This document shows, piece by piece, positions 1 to 7,498 of a DNA stretch of 17,038 nucleotides. Origin of the DNA: an uncultured Lachnospiraceae bacterium (GTDB lineage Bacteria; Bacillota; Clostridia; Lachnospirales; Lachnospiraceae); assembly GCA_910586605.1 (NCBI GenBank), contig CAJUJR010000061.1, forward strand, positions 1 to 17,038, written 5' to 3'. The notes beneath the pieces were generated by a model, which was not told the DNA's origin, searched no databases, and saw nothing but the letters and a program-made list of their open reading frames with translations. Every line of letters begins with the position of its first letter. Position 1 is the stretch's first letter. A program made the translations under genes and the position numbers.

Positions 1-218
1 TTGTCAGAATGTAAGCAAGGCAAAACTTTCGCTTTCTACAGAAAATATATAAAACGGTCAGTTTCCCATGCCGCACATGATAGAAAACACACAGAGGGAA
101 GATATTTTTTATTGAGATTTGGCTACAATTGGCTGTGAAGCGTAACACTACCCACGGCTAATTGCAGAAAATAGGCAAACACGCCGTGCTTGCACATAAG
201 GGGATGACTGCCTACAGC

Positions 219-566
219 TTACTCCTCCACATGTTCCATTCCCTGGCTTAATATTGTAAAAACGTGTTCATCTGCCAATGTATACAAGGCCGTCTTTCCT
301 TCTTTGCGGTATTTTACCAAACGGTTTTGCTTTAAGACACGGAGTTGATGTGATATTGCACTTTGCGTCATATTCAGCAGGGTTGCAATATCATAGACAC
401 ACATTTCATTCTCATACAGCACATATAAAATCTTTATCCTTGTGGAATCCCCAAATACCTTGAAAAGGTCTGCCAATTCATAAAGTTCATCCTCCATTGG
501 CATTTTCTCTTCAATTTCCTTTGCTGTATCTGCATCAATTGTCATAAAATCATTTGTCTTTTCCAA
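219..566 (-). CDS. ArsR/SmtB-family metal-sensing repressor
   Basis: A 115-residue winged-helix repressor of the SmtB/CadC/CzrA type, expected to release DNA when it binds metal. The DNA-binding helix region lies around residues 58-82 (MTQSAISHQLRVLK), followed by a beta wing. The alpha-5 zinc site of SmtB is fully present with the right spacing: D99, H101, H112 and E115. The alpha-3 cysteine motif is only partial (EMCVYD, one Cys, C56), so zinc-type sensing is more likely than cadmium/lead. The start is TTG at 566. The Shine-Dalgarno AAAGGGA lies inside the last codons of the upstream glycosyltransferase gene, two bases away, suggesting translational coupling. No metal transporter is visible in the 218 bases downstream, so its target gene is unknown. 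The family call is secure; the metal is inferred. Confidence 0.92.
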   Translation of the reverse strand: MEKTNDFMTIDADTAKEIEEKMPMEDELYELADLFKVFGDSTRIKILYVLYENEMCVYDIATLLNMTQSAISHQLRVLKQNRLVKYRKEGKTALYTLADEHVFTILSQGMEHVEE

Positions 567-568
567 TA

Positions 569-1546
569 TTATTCCCTTTCATTGCAGCCAAATACTCCGC
601 CGCAGCGTTTTAACCCTTCCTGCGGTATATTTTGTGAAGTCCTGATATCCAAGATGCTTTCTGTCTCTGCCGCAGCATTCTGATACCAAAGAGCTGCTTC
701 CTTGAAATCGTTATTCGCCTCATAAAATGCCCCAAGTTCACAGCAAATTTCCGCACAGGAAGTTGTTACTGCATCTTTTAAAGCAAACCCAAAAAACTTT
801 GGAAGGTCACCTGCAATACGGTACGCTTTTGCCAGCACGCACATTGCCTCTTTTACCTCATCCATGCTTCTGCCATCTTCTGAAAGCGTCTTTTCAAACA
901 CTGGGACTGCCCTTATAAAATCATTATCATCCCCGGAGCGGTATAACTCCATTGCATACATATGGTGCAGTTTTTTAGAAAAACGTTCCTCACGCATCCC
1001 TGCCTGCAAAAGAGCCTGCAAATCCCGCCCAGCATGGCTGCTTTCCGGGCAATGGATAATCTCAATCTGGCTGTCATAAACAATAGGCTCTGTCCGCAGC
1101 GTTTCATGGATTGGGTCAATCCAAGTAAACTGCCGAAGCCTTCGGTAAAGTTTCGGCCGGTACTCCTTTTCAAAATTATAAACCGTATTAAATTCCCCCG
1201 TTGTACAATAAAGCATCTGTACAATTTCAATTTCAGGCAGAAGAATAGACTTGAGCTGTAAAAGTTTTTCCTGATTTTCCTGGTCAAGATATTCATCTGC
1301 ATCTGCGGTATATATATACTCCTTTGTAGCCTTTGCAGATGCAAAATTCCTAGCATCTGCAAAGCTCCCTGTCCATTCAAAATCATATACCTGCTTTGTA
1401 TACCTTAGGGCAATCTCCTTTGTAGAATCGGAAGATCCCGTGTCTACAATAATAATTTCATCCACAACAGACGCCAAGCTGTCCAGGCATCGTGCAAGAA
1501 CCCCTTCTTCATTTTTAACAATCATGCATAAACTAATGCTTATCAT
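569..1546 (-). CDS. Family 2 glycosyltransferase with C-terminal helical repeats
   Basis: A 325-residue GT-A fold transferase of the GT2 family that includes SunS-like and WaaE-like enzymes. The N-terminus opens with a typical nucleotide-sugar binding strand (SLCMIVKNEE), then DEIIIVDTGSSD at 29-40, an ARN motif at 65-67 and the metal-binding DxD as DADEYL around 82-87. Residues beyond about 200 look alpha-helical and TPR-like (MYAMELYRSGD, ALWYQNAAAE), as is usual in this subgroup. There is no signal peptide or membrane segment, so it is cytosolic. The start ATG at 1546 is preceded by GGAAGGGG with good spacing, and lies 33 bases after the PBP gene, so the two are probably cotranscribed. The acceptor cannot be read from the sequence; a surface glycan or protein is possible. 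Confidence 0.88.
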   Translation of the reverse strand: MISISLCMIVKNEEGVLARCLDSLASVVDEIIIVDTGSSDSTKEIALRYTKQVYDFEWTGSFADARNFASAKATKEYIYTADADEYLDQENQEKLLQLKSILLPEIEIVQMLYCTTGEFNTVYNFEKEYRPKLYRRLRQFTWIDPIHETLRTEPIVYDSQIEIIHCPESSHAGRDLQALLQAGMREERFSKKLHHMYAMELYRSGDDNDFIRAVPVFEKTLSEDGRSMDEVKEAMCVLAKAYRIAGDLPKFFGFALKDAVTTSCAEICCELGAFYEANNDFKEAALWYQNAAAETESILDIRTSQNIPQEGLKRCGGVFGCNERE

Positions 1547-1579
1547 AATCCAGCCCCTTCCAATCCTATAAAGCAGTGG

Positions 1580-4237
1580 TTATTCCACTAAGTCCTCTTC
1601 AGTATCATTATTGTCATCCGGCACATCATCTGGTATGTCATCCGGTTCATTGTTATCAGGTATATCATCCATATTATCATCATCAGGGTCATCAATTACT
1701 GGTTCCTCCGTCGGTTCCGGCGTCTCAACAGGCTTCTTTGTCGGCTTCGGAGTCTCTGTTGCGAAATCCTGCGGTTCCTCTGTAAACTCTGGCTCTTCTG
1801 TCGGTTCTTCTGTTGGAGCTTCGGAGGCAACGCTATCTTTTTTCCCTGGTAAATCCTCATATCCTGCAAACTCTTTACGTTCCAGGTTTTGATGGATTTC
1901 CTCCATAAAAGTACGCCAGATAGTCAAAGGATATGTGTTTCCATACAAATTATTCAAGGTCTTTGGGGAATCATAGCCCACCCATACCGCCATTGTATAA
2001 TATGGCGTAAAACCACAGAACCACCCATCCTTTTTATCACTCGTCGTACCAGTCTTCCCTGCGCATGGCATATTCGTCAGCCCTCTGCCTGCCGCTGTTC
2101 CCCGGATCAATACACCTGTCAAAATATCTGTCATGGTACGCGCCGCATTCTCTTCATAAATCTGCCGCTTATCACGTTCTGATTGGTTGCTGATAACAAC
2201 ATTCTCATTTCCATCTAAAATTTTCCTAATACAAGTTGGTTCCCTGTAAACGCCATCATTTTCAATTGTCGCATAGCCTGATGCCATTTCAACCGTACTC
2301 GCCCCATTTGTCAGGCCTCCCAGGGACGCCGCAGGATAATAATCATTCTTCACTATTTGGCTAAATCCCATTTTCTTTACATAAGAAAGCCCAACCGATG
2401 GCGACAATTCTTCAAAAAGCTTCCAGGCTACTACATTTTTGGACTTTTCTACCGCTGTCCGCAATGGAATCTTCCCTGCATATGTCCCATCAGAATTTCT
2501 TGGTCCATCCTCAAAATAAGTGTCATCTACAATTGTATTTGGCGTATAGCCGCGCTCTAACTGCGGCGTATAAACAACTAACGGCTTAAATGAACTTCCC
2601 GGCTGACGGTAACTCTGGAATGCACGGTTTAAGGTATATCCTGTTGTGCTATTTTGTTTCCTTCCACCAACAATTGCCACAACAAATCCCGTCTCATTGT
2701 CAATACAGGTTGCCGCCCCTTGCAATGTATAAATCCCATCTTTTGTCTTTTCTTTAAATTCTGATAGCGCCTGGTTTACTGCCTTTTGCAGTTTCCTTTG
2801 TTTTGCTGCGCTCAATGTCGTATAAATCTGGTATCCTCCTGTATAAAGAGAACTATGGCACTCTTCATATATTGTATTATATTCCTCATTATACTGTTTT
2901 TCATCTTCATCAGAAGCAAATTCATACCGGAACTCAAAGCCCTTTTTCTTCATTAATTCTTTTGTTGCACAACTAATGGCATAAGTAGTCATATAGTCCT
3001 GTGTCTTAATTGCTTCTGCTGGCTTCAGTTCAATATTTTCATAAACTGCATCACTATACTCGGCTGCTTCAATCTTGCCTGTCTCCAAAAGCTGGTTTAA
3101 TATACGTTCTTTCCTGCTCTGTGTATGGTCAAAATGCCTTAACGGGTCATAATATGTCGGGATATTTGGTATTGCGCATAAAAATGCAATTTCTGGCAAA
3201 TTTAGTTCTTTTACAGACTTACTAAAATATGCCTTACTTGCCGCCTCGATCCCAAAATGTCCATTGGCAAAGCAGATATTATTCAGATAAAATTCCATAA
3301 TCTCATCTTTCGTGTACTTCCGTTCCATCTCAATTGCAATAAACATTTCACGGATTTTACGCTCTTCTGTCTGCTCATTTGACAAAAAGACATTTTTCGC
3401 AAGCTGCTGCGTAATGGTACTGCCGCCTCGCGTAATGCTGTCATCCCCCATCAGTTTCCCTTTTACATAAAGAAAACCAGCCTTGGCAGTAGAAAGGAAA
3501 TTCACTCCAGAATGTTCATAAAAATCCCTATCCTCCGTTACTACCATGCAATCAATCGCTTCCTGCGGAATATCTGCAAAATTTATATAATCTGTATCCT
3601 TATCCCCCCGCAGCTTCGCAATTGGCTTCTTGTTTGCCGCATAAATAAAACTCGTTTCAGAAGAACGGAAGGTATTCCTGTTTGATTCCTCTACTAACTG
3701 TTTGGCTTCTTTTTTCCAGCGGAGTAAATCATCTCCGAATTTAAAATAAAAAGCAACCAGCCCACCGAGAACTGCTAACAATAAAAGTAACAGGAATATC
3801 TTTAAAAATAACCGGAATTTCCTAAATTTTTTAGGCTTTTTTTCCTTTTTCCCCCTTTTTTTGCCTTTCCCAGCAGCAGCCTCTGCGATTCCCGGCTTAT
3901 TATCTGCCGTTGCCGGCTTGCCCTTACGTCCTGCTGCATTCCCCGGACGCTGCCCTGCTGCACTCCGCCCTGCTGTATTCCCCGGCCGCTGCCCTGCTGC
4001 ACTCCGCCCTGTTGTATTCCCCGGTCGCTGGCCCGTACTGCGTTGTGTTGTACTTCGGTTCCTCTGTGCAGCTACATTCTGGCTGCGCCCCATATTAGAA
4101 CGTCCTGCTGTGCTTCTCTGCCCAGCCCCAGACTTAGCCCTTTTACTATTTTCCTGTGATTCTCTCCACTGCCTGTCTAACTCTTCCATACTTGGAATAT
4201 TATACATTGGTTCAAATCTGTTTTTGTCGTCACTCAT
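1580..4237 (-). CDS. Class A penicillin-binding protein (PBP1A-like)
   Basis: An 885-residue bifunctional peptidoglycan synthase. It has a basic cytosolic N-terminus of about 140 residues, one membrane segment (about 143-165), a GT51 glycosyltransferase domain and a transpeptidase domain. Visible GT51 motifs are TEDRDFYEHSG (catalytic Glu about 235), GGSTITQQLAKN and RKIREMFIAIEMERKYTK. The transpeptidase has SSFK (Ser about 548), SKN (about 599) and KTGT (about 728). The C-terminus is a Thr-Pro-Glu/Lys linker (TPKPTKKP) ending in an acidic Asp-Asn-Pro tail. The start is set at 4237 because GGAGG sits seven bases upstream; a longer reading from 4267 lacks such a site. The cytosolic segment contains a threefold 13-residue repeat. 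It is divergent from spoIIR and heads an operon with the glycosyltransferase and repressor. Confidence 0.96.
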   Translation of the reverse strand: MSDDKNRFEPMYNIPSMEELDRQWRESQENSKRAKSGAGQRSTAGRSNMGRSQNVAAQRNRSTTQRSTGQRPGNTTGRSAAGQRPGNTAGRSAAGQRPGNAAGRKGKPATADNKPGIAEAAAGKGKKRGKKEKKPKKFRKFRLFLKIFLLLLLLAVLGGLVAFYFKFGDDLLRWKKEAKQLVEESNRNTFRSSETSFIYAANKKPIAKLRGDKDTDYINFADIPQEAIDCMVVTEDRDFYEHSGVNFLSTAKAGFLYVKGKLMGDDSITRGGSTITQQLAKNVFLSNEQTEERKIREMFIAIEMERKYTKDEIMEFYLNNICFANGHFGIEAASKAYFSKSVKELNLPEIAFLCAIPNIPTYYDPLRHFDHTQSRKERILNQLLETGKIEAAEYSDAVYENIELKPAEAIKTQDYMTTYAISCATKELMKKKGFEFRYEFASDEDEKQYNEEYNTIYEECHSSLYTGGYQIYTTLSAAKQRKLQKAVNQALSEFKEKTKDGIYTLQGAATCIDNETGFVVAIVGGRKQNSTTGYTLNRAFQSYRQPGSSFKPLVVYTPQLERGYTPNTIVDDTYFEDGPRNSDGTYAGKIPLRTAVEKSKNVVAWKLFEELSPSVGLSYVKKMGFSQIVKNDYYPAASLGGLTNGASTVEMASGYATIENDGVYREPTCIRKILDGNENVVISNQSERDKRQIYEENAARTMTDILTGVLIRGTAAGRGLTNMPCAGKTGTTSDKKDGWFCGFTPYYTMAVWVGYDSPKTLNNLYGNTYPLTIWRTFMEEIHQNLERKEFAGYEDLPGKKDSVASEAPTEEPTEEPEFTEEPQDFATETPKPTKKPVETPEPTEEPVIDDPDDDNMDDIPDNNEPDDIPDDVPDDNNDTEEDLVE
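3930..4046 (-). repeat. 39-bp in-frame tandem repeat in the PBP gene
   Basis: About two and a half copies of a 39-base unit start at 3930, 3969 and 4008, the third diverging in its second half. On the coding strand each unit encodes a 13-residue block of the form AGQRPGNTAGRSA in the cytosolic N-terminus. The register is exact and in frame, so copy number can change without breaking the gene. Confidence 0.85.
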
Positions 4238-4390
4238 GATAATACCTCCATAACCCACAAATTCCACCCATACTCTATCCTGCTATTACGATTTGCGTCC
4301 ATATTCTTTCTAACATGCGATAGCCCCTCTGCCTACGGCATAGACCTAACCTTTTTCAGAAATCGACCATAAATAGTAACATCGTACCAT

Positions 4391-4420
4391 ATCATAGCAT
4401 ATTTTTCTCTAAACTGGCAA
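4391..4420 (-). promoter_or_regulatory. Candidate sigma-A promoter for the PBP operon
   Basis: Read on the minus strand, TTGCCA (4415-4420) and TATGAT (4391-4396) are separated by 18 bases. Each matches the consensus in five of six positions. Transcription would begin near 4384, leaving a leader of about 145 bases before the start codon. The rest of the 298-base gap to spoIIR shows no gene. Confidence 0.45.
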
Positions 4421-4535
4421 TACTGACAAATATAAAGAAATAATGAAGTAACAGCAGCGCCAATAACACTTTTATAAATTATTCCAAAAAAACAACAGCC
4501 AATGCAAAAGATTTTGGCAAGAAAGGAGTACATAT

Positions 4536-5345
4536 ATGTACAAAAAAACCATTTCTGAAAAAAAAGGAACCGTATCCCAAAGACGCTGGGTATTATTAGA
4601 ACGGATTCCCACTATATTGACGCCACGCGTTTTATTATTATTCTTCCTATACTCAGTGGCATTTACGCTCTTTTTAATTGGGCTGAAACTCTTTTTCTTA
4701 GAACAGAAAGCAGCAGGACAGGCTTCTGCACCAGCAGTGCAATCTTCCAAAGAAAATGGCGCACAAGAAATATTATATTCCAATGAACAAAATATGCAAC
4801 TCCAGAAAAATATTGCCAAAAATATTATCCGGCTTCATGTAATCGCCAACAGCGACTCTGACACCGACCAAGCATTAAAACTTGCTATACGCGATGAAAT
4901 TATTGGTTCTTTACAGGCAGCGTTAAAAAATACTGGCTCTATAGAACAAGCAGAAAATGTCCTCCTTTCCCAGAAGGACGAAATATATTCTTCCGCCCAA
5001 AAAGTACTCGCCGCAAACCACCATCCGGCGAAAGTAACTGTCACTTTGGAACCCCGGTATTTCCCAGTTAAACAATATGGCGACTTAACCTTCCCTGCCG
5101 GCGTGTACCAGGCGCTTTGTGTTGAAATCGGCAAAGCAGAGGGCCGGAACTGGTGGTGCGTCCTTTTCCCAAGCCTATGTTTCGTTGATGAAACTACGGC
5201 AGCCGTCCCTGAAGAATCAAAAGACAAGCTAAAAGAAAACCTGTCAGAAGAAGAATATAATGCTTTGTCTTCGCCAAAACCTTCTGGGGAAGGTTCTAAA
5301 CCAGAACTGCATTTTGGCATTTTGGAATGGCTGAAAGGATTGTAG
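4536..5345 (+). CDS. spoIIR: Stage II sporulation protein R
   Basis: A 269-residue SpoIIR homologue. In Bacillus this forespore-made, exported signalling protein triggers the SpoIIGA protease in the mother cell to process pro-sigma-E. The family signature RLHVIANSDSDTDQALK occurs at about 99-115, followed by the conserved region with FPAGVYQALCVEIG and GRNWWCVLFPSLCF. A hydrophobic segment at about 32-54 would act as signal anchor. The protein is longer than the roughly 220-residue Bacillus protein: it has a 30-residue cytosolic head and a Pro/Ser-rich tail. ATG 4536 follows GAAAGGAG with suitable spacing. In Bacillus the gene is under sigma-F, but I could not identify a clear sigma-F promoter here. 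It marks the organism as a potential endospore former. Confidence 0.93.
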   Translation: MYKKTISEKKGTVSQRRWVLLERIPTILTPRVLLLFFLYSVAFTLFLIGLKLFFLEQKAAGQASAPAVQSSKENGAQEILYSNEQNMQLQKNIAKNIIRLHVIANSDSDTDQALKLAIRDEIIGSLQAALKNTGSIEQAENVLLSQKDEIYSSAQKVLAANHHPAKVTVTLEPRYFPVKQYGDLTFPAGVYQALCVEIGKAEGRNWWCVLFPSLCFVDETTAAVPEESKDKLKENLSEEEYNALSSPKPSGEGSKPELHFGILEWLKGL

Positions 5346-5398
5346 GAACGCTTCCTCAATGGTATAATAATACCAAAAACAAATTGGAACACACTTTA

Positions 5399-5542
5399 AT
5401 ATTACTCTGGCGGCTAAATATCAATAAATTTTCAGCAGCAAGGCGGAAGAATGAGTTGCAGCGAGTACTACAACGATTGATAACAACGCTGCAGAAAATT
5501 TAAACGGGTAAAAATGTCAATATTTAACCGCTGGAGTAATAT
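5399..5542. repeat. MITE-like palindromic repeat, copy A
   Basis: A 144-base element with terminal inverted repeats. The left arm 5399-5421 (ATATTACTCTGGCGGC...) and the right arm 5520-5542 match in 20 of 23 positions, all differences being transitions. A second nested pair, AAATTTTC near 5425 and GAAAATTT at 5494-5501, and a 7-base stem TGCAGCG/CGCTGCA (5457-5463, 5487-5493) lie inside. The last 49 bases match copy B (11957-12005) in 41 positions. It fills the gap between spoIIR and the DUF1934 gene, ending 23 bases before the start codon. No open reading frame is inside. Confidence 0.85.
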
Positions 5543-5565
5543 AGCACACATAAAACGGAGGTCTC

Positions 5566-6018
5566 ATGAAGAAAGCAGAAAACAGCCAAAAGGCTGAAAT
5601 CAGGATATATAGTACACAACATGATATATCTGAAGAAAGGGTTGAAAATATCTATACTGGAGAATACCGCTTCCTTGCCGGAGCCCATGTTATCACCTAT
5701 GAAGAATTTTTCCAAAACGAAGGCAATCTCCCAGTAAAAAGTACCAGCCTGATTAAAGTTGGCGAAAACTATATACATATTGCAAAAAAAGGCGCTATCA
5801 CTACACAGATGCATTTTGAGCCCCAGAAAAAATATTATGGAACCTATCAGACTCCTTTTGGCAGCTTTGATATGGCCATAGACACAGAACACGTTACCTC
5901 TTGCTGGCAGGAACATGAAATATCTGCCAAACTTCAGTATTTTCTCAGTCTAAACAATTGCCCTGTTTCAAAATACACAGTCCAGATTGCTATTATTTTA
6001 GGAGAAATATCGGATTAA
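5566..6018 (+). CDS. DUF1934 (YwiB-like) beta-barrel protein
   Basis: A 150-residue cytosolic protein resembling the DUF1934 family, typified by Bacillus YwiB, which adopts a small lipocalin-like beta-barrel. Supporting features are the alternating beta-strand pattern, the central motif FEPQKKYYGTYQTPFGSFDM at about 86-105, and the C-terminal strand pattern ISAKLQYFLSLNN followed by VSKYTVQIAI. No catalytic residues can be assigned and the family's function is not established. ATG 5566 has an excellent ribosome binding site (GGAGG, four bases away). The gene lies downstream of spoIIR across repeat copy A and ends at a strong terminator. In other Firmicutes this family often neighbours argS; that is not the case here. 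Confidence 0.8.
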   Translation: MKKAENSQKAEIRIYSTQHDISEERVENIYTGEYRFLAGAHVITYEEFFQNEGNLPVKSTSLIKVGENYIHIAKKGAITTQMHFEPQKKYYGTYQTPFGSFDMAIDTEHVTSCWQEHEISAKLQYFLSLNNCPVSKYTVQIAIILGEISD

Positions 6019-6041
6019 ACTGCAAATGTATTTTCACGTCA

Positions 6042-6070
6042 AAAAAGCCGCTGCAAAGCAGCGGCTTTTT
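6042..6070. terminator. Bidirectional intrinsic terminator
   Basis: A perfect 13-base stem (AAAAAGCCGCTGC, 6042-6054, and GCAGCGGCTTTTT, 6058-6070) encloses a three-base loop. A T tract follows on both strands. It lies between the convergent DUF1934 gene and the membrane-protein gene ending at 6102, so it probably serves both. Confidence 0.92.
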
Positions 6071-6101
6071 ATGTCATAGAAAATTGTGCAGTTAAGCTTT
6101 T

Positions 6102-6635
6102 TTACTTTTTCTTCTTTTTACTTTTATCCGTTACCTCTTCACTTTTCCTTAAATCATCCATTTTCCGCCGTATTTTCTCAGAAAATTTCATCTTTGTCTG
6201 CCGTGCTTCCAGATTACTGCGAAGCCCCTTTACCCCCATAATGTAAATACCACTGATTACAGCCTTTACTTCTTTCCTGACAGGGATTACATCAAAAATC
6301 TTTTCATCGCAAATCAACGGCATAATCCTTGGACCAATCTTTGCCTTCACGATTGGTACCTTCCGCCCACGCATATATTTCGGCGTCTGCTCCAATACAA
6401 TCTGTGGCAGCCCTGATTCACTTAATTTCATGCGTTTTTTGTCAATTACAAGCAGCGATACGCTTTGGGATGCATTTTCCAACTCCCTCTGGGATGCTTC
6501 CTGCCTATCCTGGAGTTTTTTCCCATAAATACTTAGTGCAACAAGCGCCGCTATCAAGATAACCGCAATCACAATCATTACAATAACTACCGTACTGATC
6601 CCCATAACAGGTATTAAATTATAACTGTTCCTCAT
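6102..6635 (-). CDS. Conserved single-pass membrane protein, unknown function
   Basis: A 177-residue protein with one strong N-terminal membrane helix (STVVIVMIVIAVILIAALVALSIYG), a short coiled-coil-like stretch (QDRQEASQRELENA), a soluble core and a lysine-rich end (KSKKKKK). The core carries the strings LLVIDKKRMKL, PKYMRGRKVPIVKAKIGP and FDVIPVRKEVKAVISGIYI. I remember similar sequences as unannotated proteins of Lachnospiraceae, but know no function. The start is uncertain: ATG 6635 has GGGAG twelve bases upstream, while a TTG at 6680 would add 15 residues without a clear ribosome site. ATG 6606, just before the membrane helix, is also possible. It probably belongs to an operon with the acyltransferase 90 bases upstream and ends at the shared terminator. 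Confidence 0.65.
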   Translation of the reverse strand: MRNSYNLIPVMGISTVVIVMIVIAVILIAALVALSIYGKKLQDRQEASQRELENASQSVSLLVIDKKRMKLSESGLPQIVLEQTPKYMRGRKVPIVKAKIGPRIMPLICDEKIFDVIPVRKEVKAVISGIYIMGVKGLRSNLEARQTKMKFSEKIRRKMDDLRKSEEVTDKSKKKKK

Positions 6636-6725
6636 ACAATCTACAATCTCCCTTTCGTTACTATTAGGAACTGCCATCAATGAACGGTTTGGCCTATTTA
6701 CCGGCAGCCCCTTAACAAACCGGCT

Positions 6726-7457
6726 TTAAACCTCCGCCTGATTTGTCTTTATCTTCTCTGTCAGAATATCGCGTACAATCTTGCCGATCGCTTTTTTCTG
6801 CGAACGTTCCATCTGATCCATATAAACCGGCTCACAATATTCAATTATAACATGCGCCTTGTGAATCCACGGAAGATGACGCTCAAACACCGCGTCCGTA
6901 TTATTCAAGGCAACTGGCACAATCGGGCATTTGGACTTCTCTGCAAGTTTAAAACTCGCCTCATGGAACTCCAACAGTTCCTCCCCGGAATTACGCTTTC
7001 CCTCTGGCGCAATATAAATAGAAGTTCCCCCTTTTAACATCTCAATCCCTTTTAAAATAGTCTGCAATCCCTGGCGGATGTCCTCCCTGTCTAAAAACAG
7101 GCAGTTCATAAATTTCATCCAACGGGATACCATAGGGACTCCGGCAATCTCTTTCTTTGATACAAATGCTGTTGGATAAGGCGCAGTCGTATATCCTGCA
7201 AGGATATCAAAAAATCCTCTGTGGTTAAATACATATAATGCCGCCTGATCCTTTAAGATATTCTCCTTGCCTTTCACTGTCAGCCTGACGCCTGACAAAA
7301 ACAAAATCGGGCGGAACCCCAGATTATTTACAATCTTCTGTGCCATAACTGCTTTCTTTTTCAGATCTGCTTTCCCTACAACAAACAGTACCAGATAAAG
7401 CGGAATACTAATTATTGTATAAAATATCAGATAAACTGCAACTAATATTAACCGCAT
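6726..7457 (-). CDS. plsC: 1-acyl-sn-glycerol-3-phosphate acyltransferase (PlsC family)
   Basis: A 243-residue acyltransferase that would convert lysophosphatidic acid to phosphatidic acid in membrane phospholipid synthesis. An N-terminal membrane helix covers about residues 3-27. The four family blocks are in order: the catalytic HX4D as NHRGFFD (H79, D84), FLDRED at 121-126, the phosphate-binding block APEGKRNSGE at 150-159, and PIVPVAL at 178-184. Length is typical. ATG 7457 follows GGAGG about eleven bases upstream. The gene lies 41 bases after the carboxypeptidase gene on the same strand, so cotranscription is likely. The substrate is inferred from the family; other lysophospholipid acyltransferases share these blocks. 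Confidence 0.9.
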   Translation of the reverse strand: MRLILVAVYLIFYTIISIPLYLVLFVVGKADLKKKAVMAQKIVNNLGFRPILFLSGVRLTVKGKENILKDQAALYVFNHRGFFDILAGYTTAPYPTAFVSKKEIAGVPMVSRWMKFMNCLFLDREDIRQGLQTILKGIEMLKGGTSIYIAPEGKRNSGEELLEFHEASFKLAEKSKCPIVPVALNNTDAVFERHLPWIHKAHVIIEYCEPVYMDQMERSQKKAIGKIVRDILTEKIKTNQAEV

Positions 7458-7498
7458 GCTTCTTTCATCCTCCGCTTTTTGTTATTATCCCCCGCCCT

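Noticed and set aside
3861..4253. Open frame of 130 codons opposite the PBP head.
   Set aside because: It is an antisense shadow of the Pro/Ala/Gly-rich repeat coding region, without a ribosome site.
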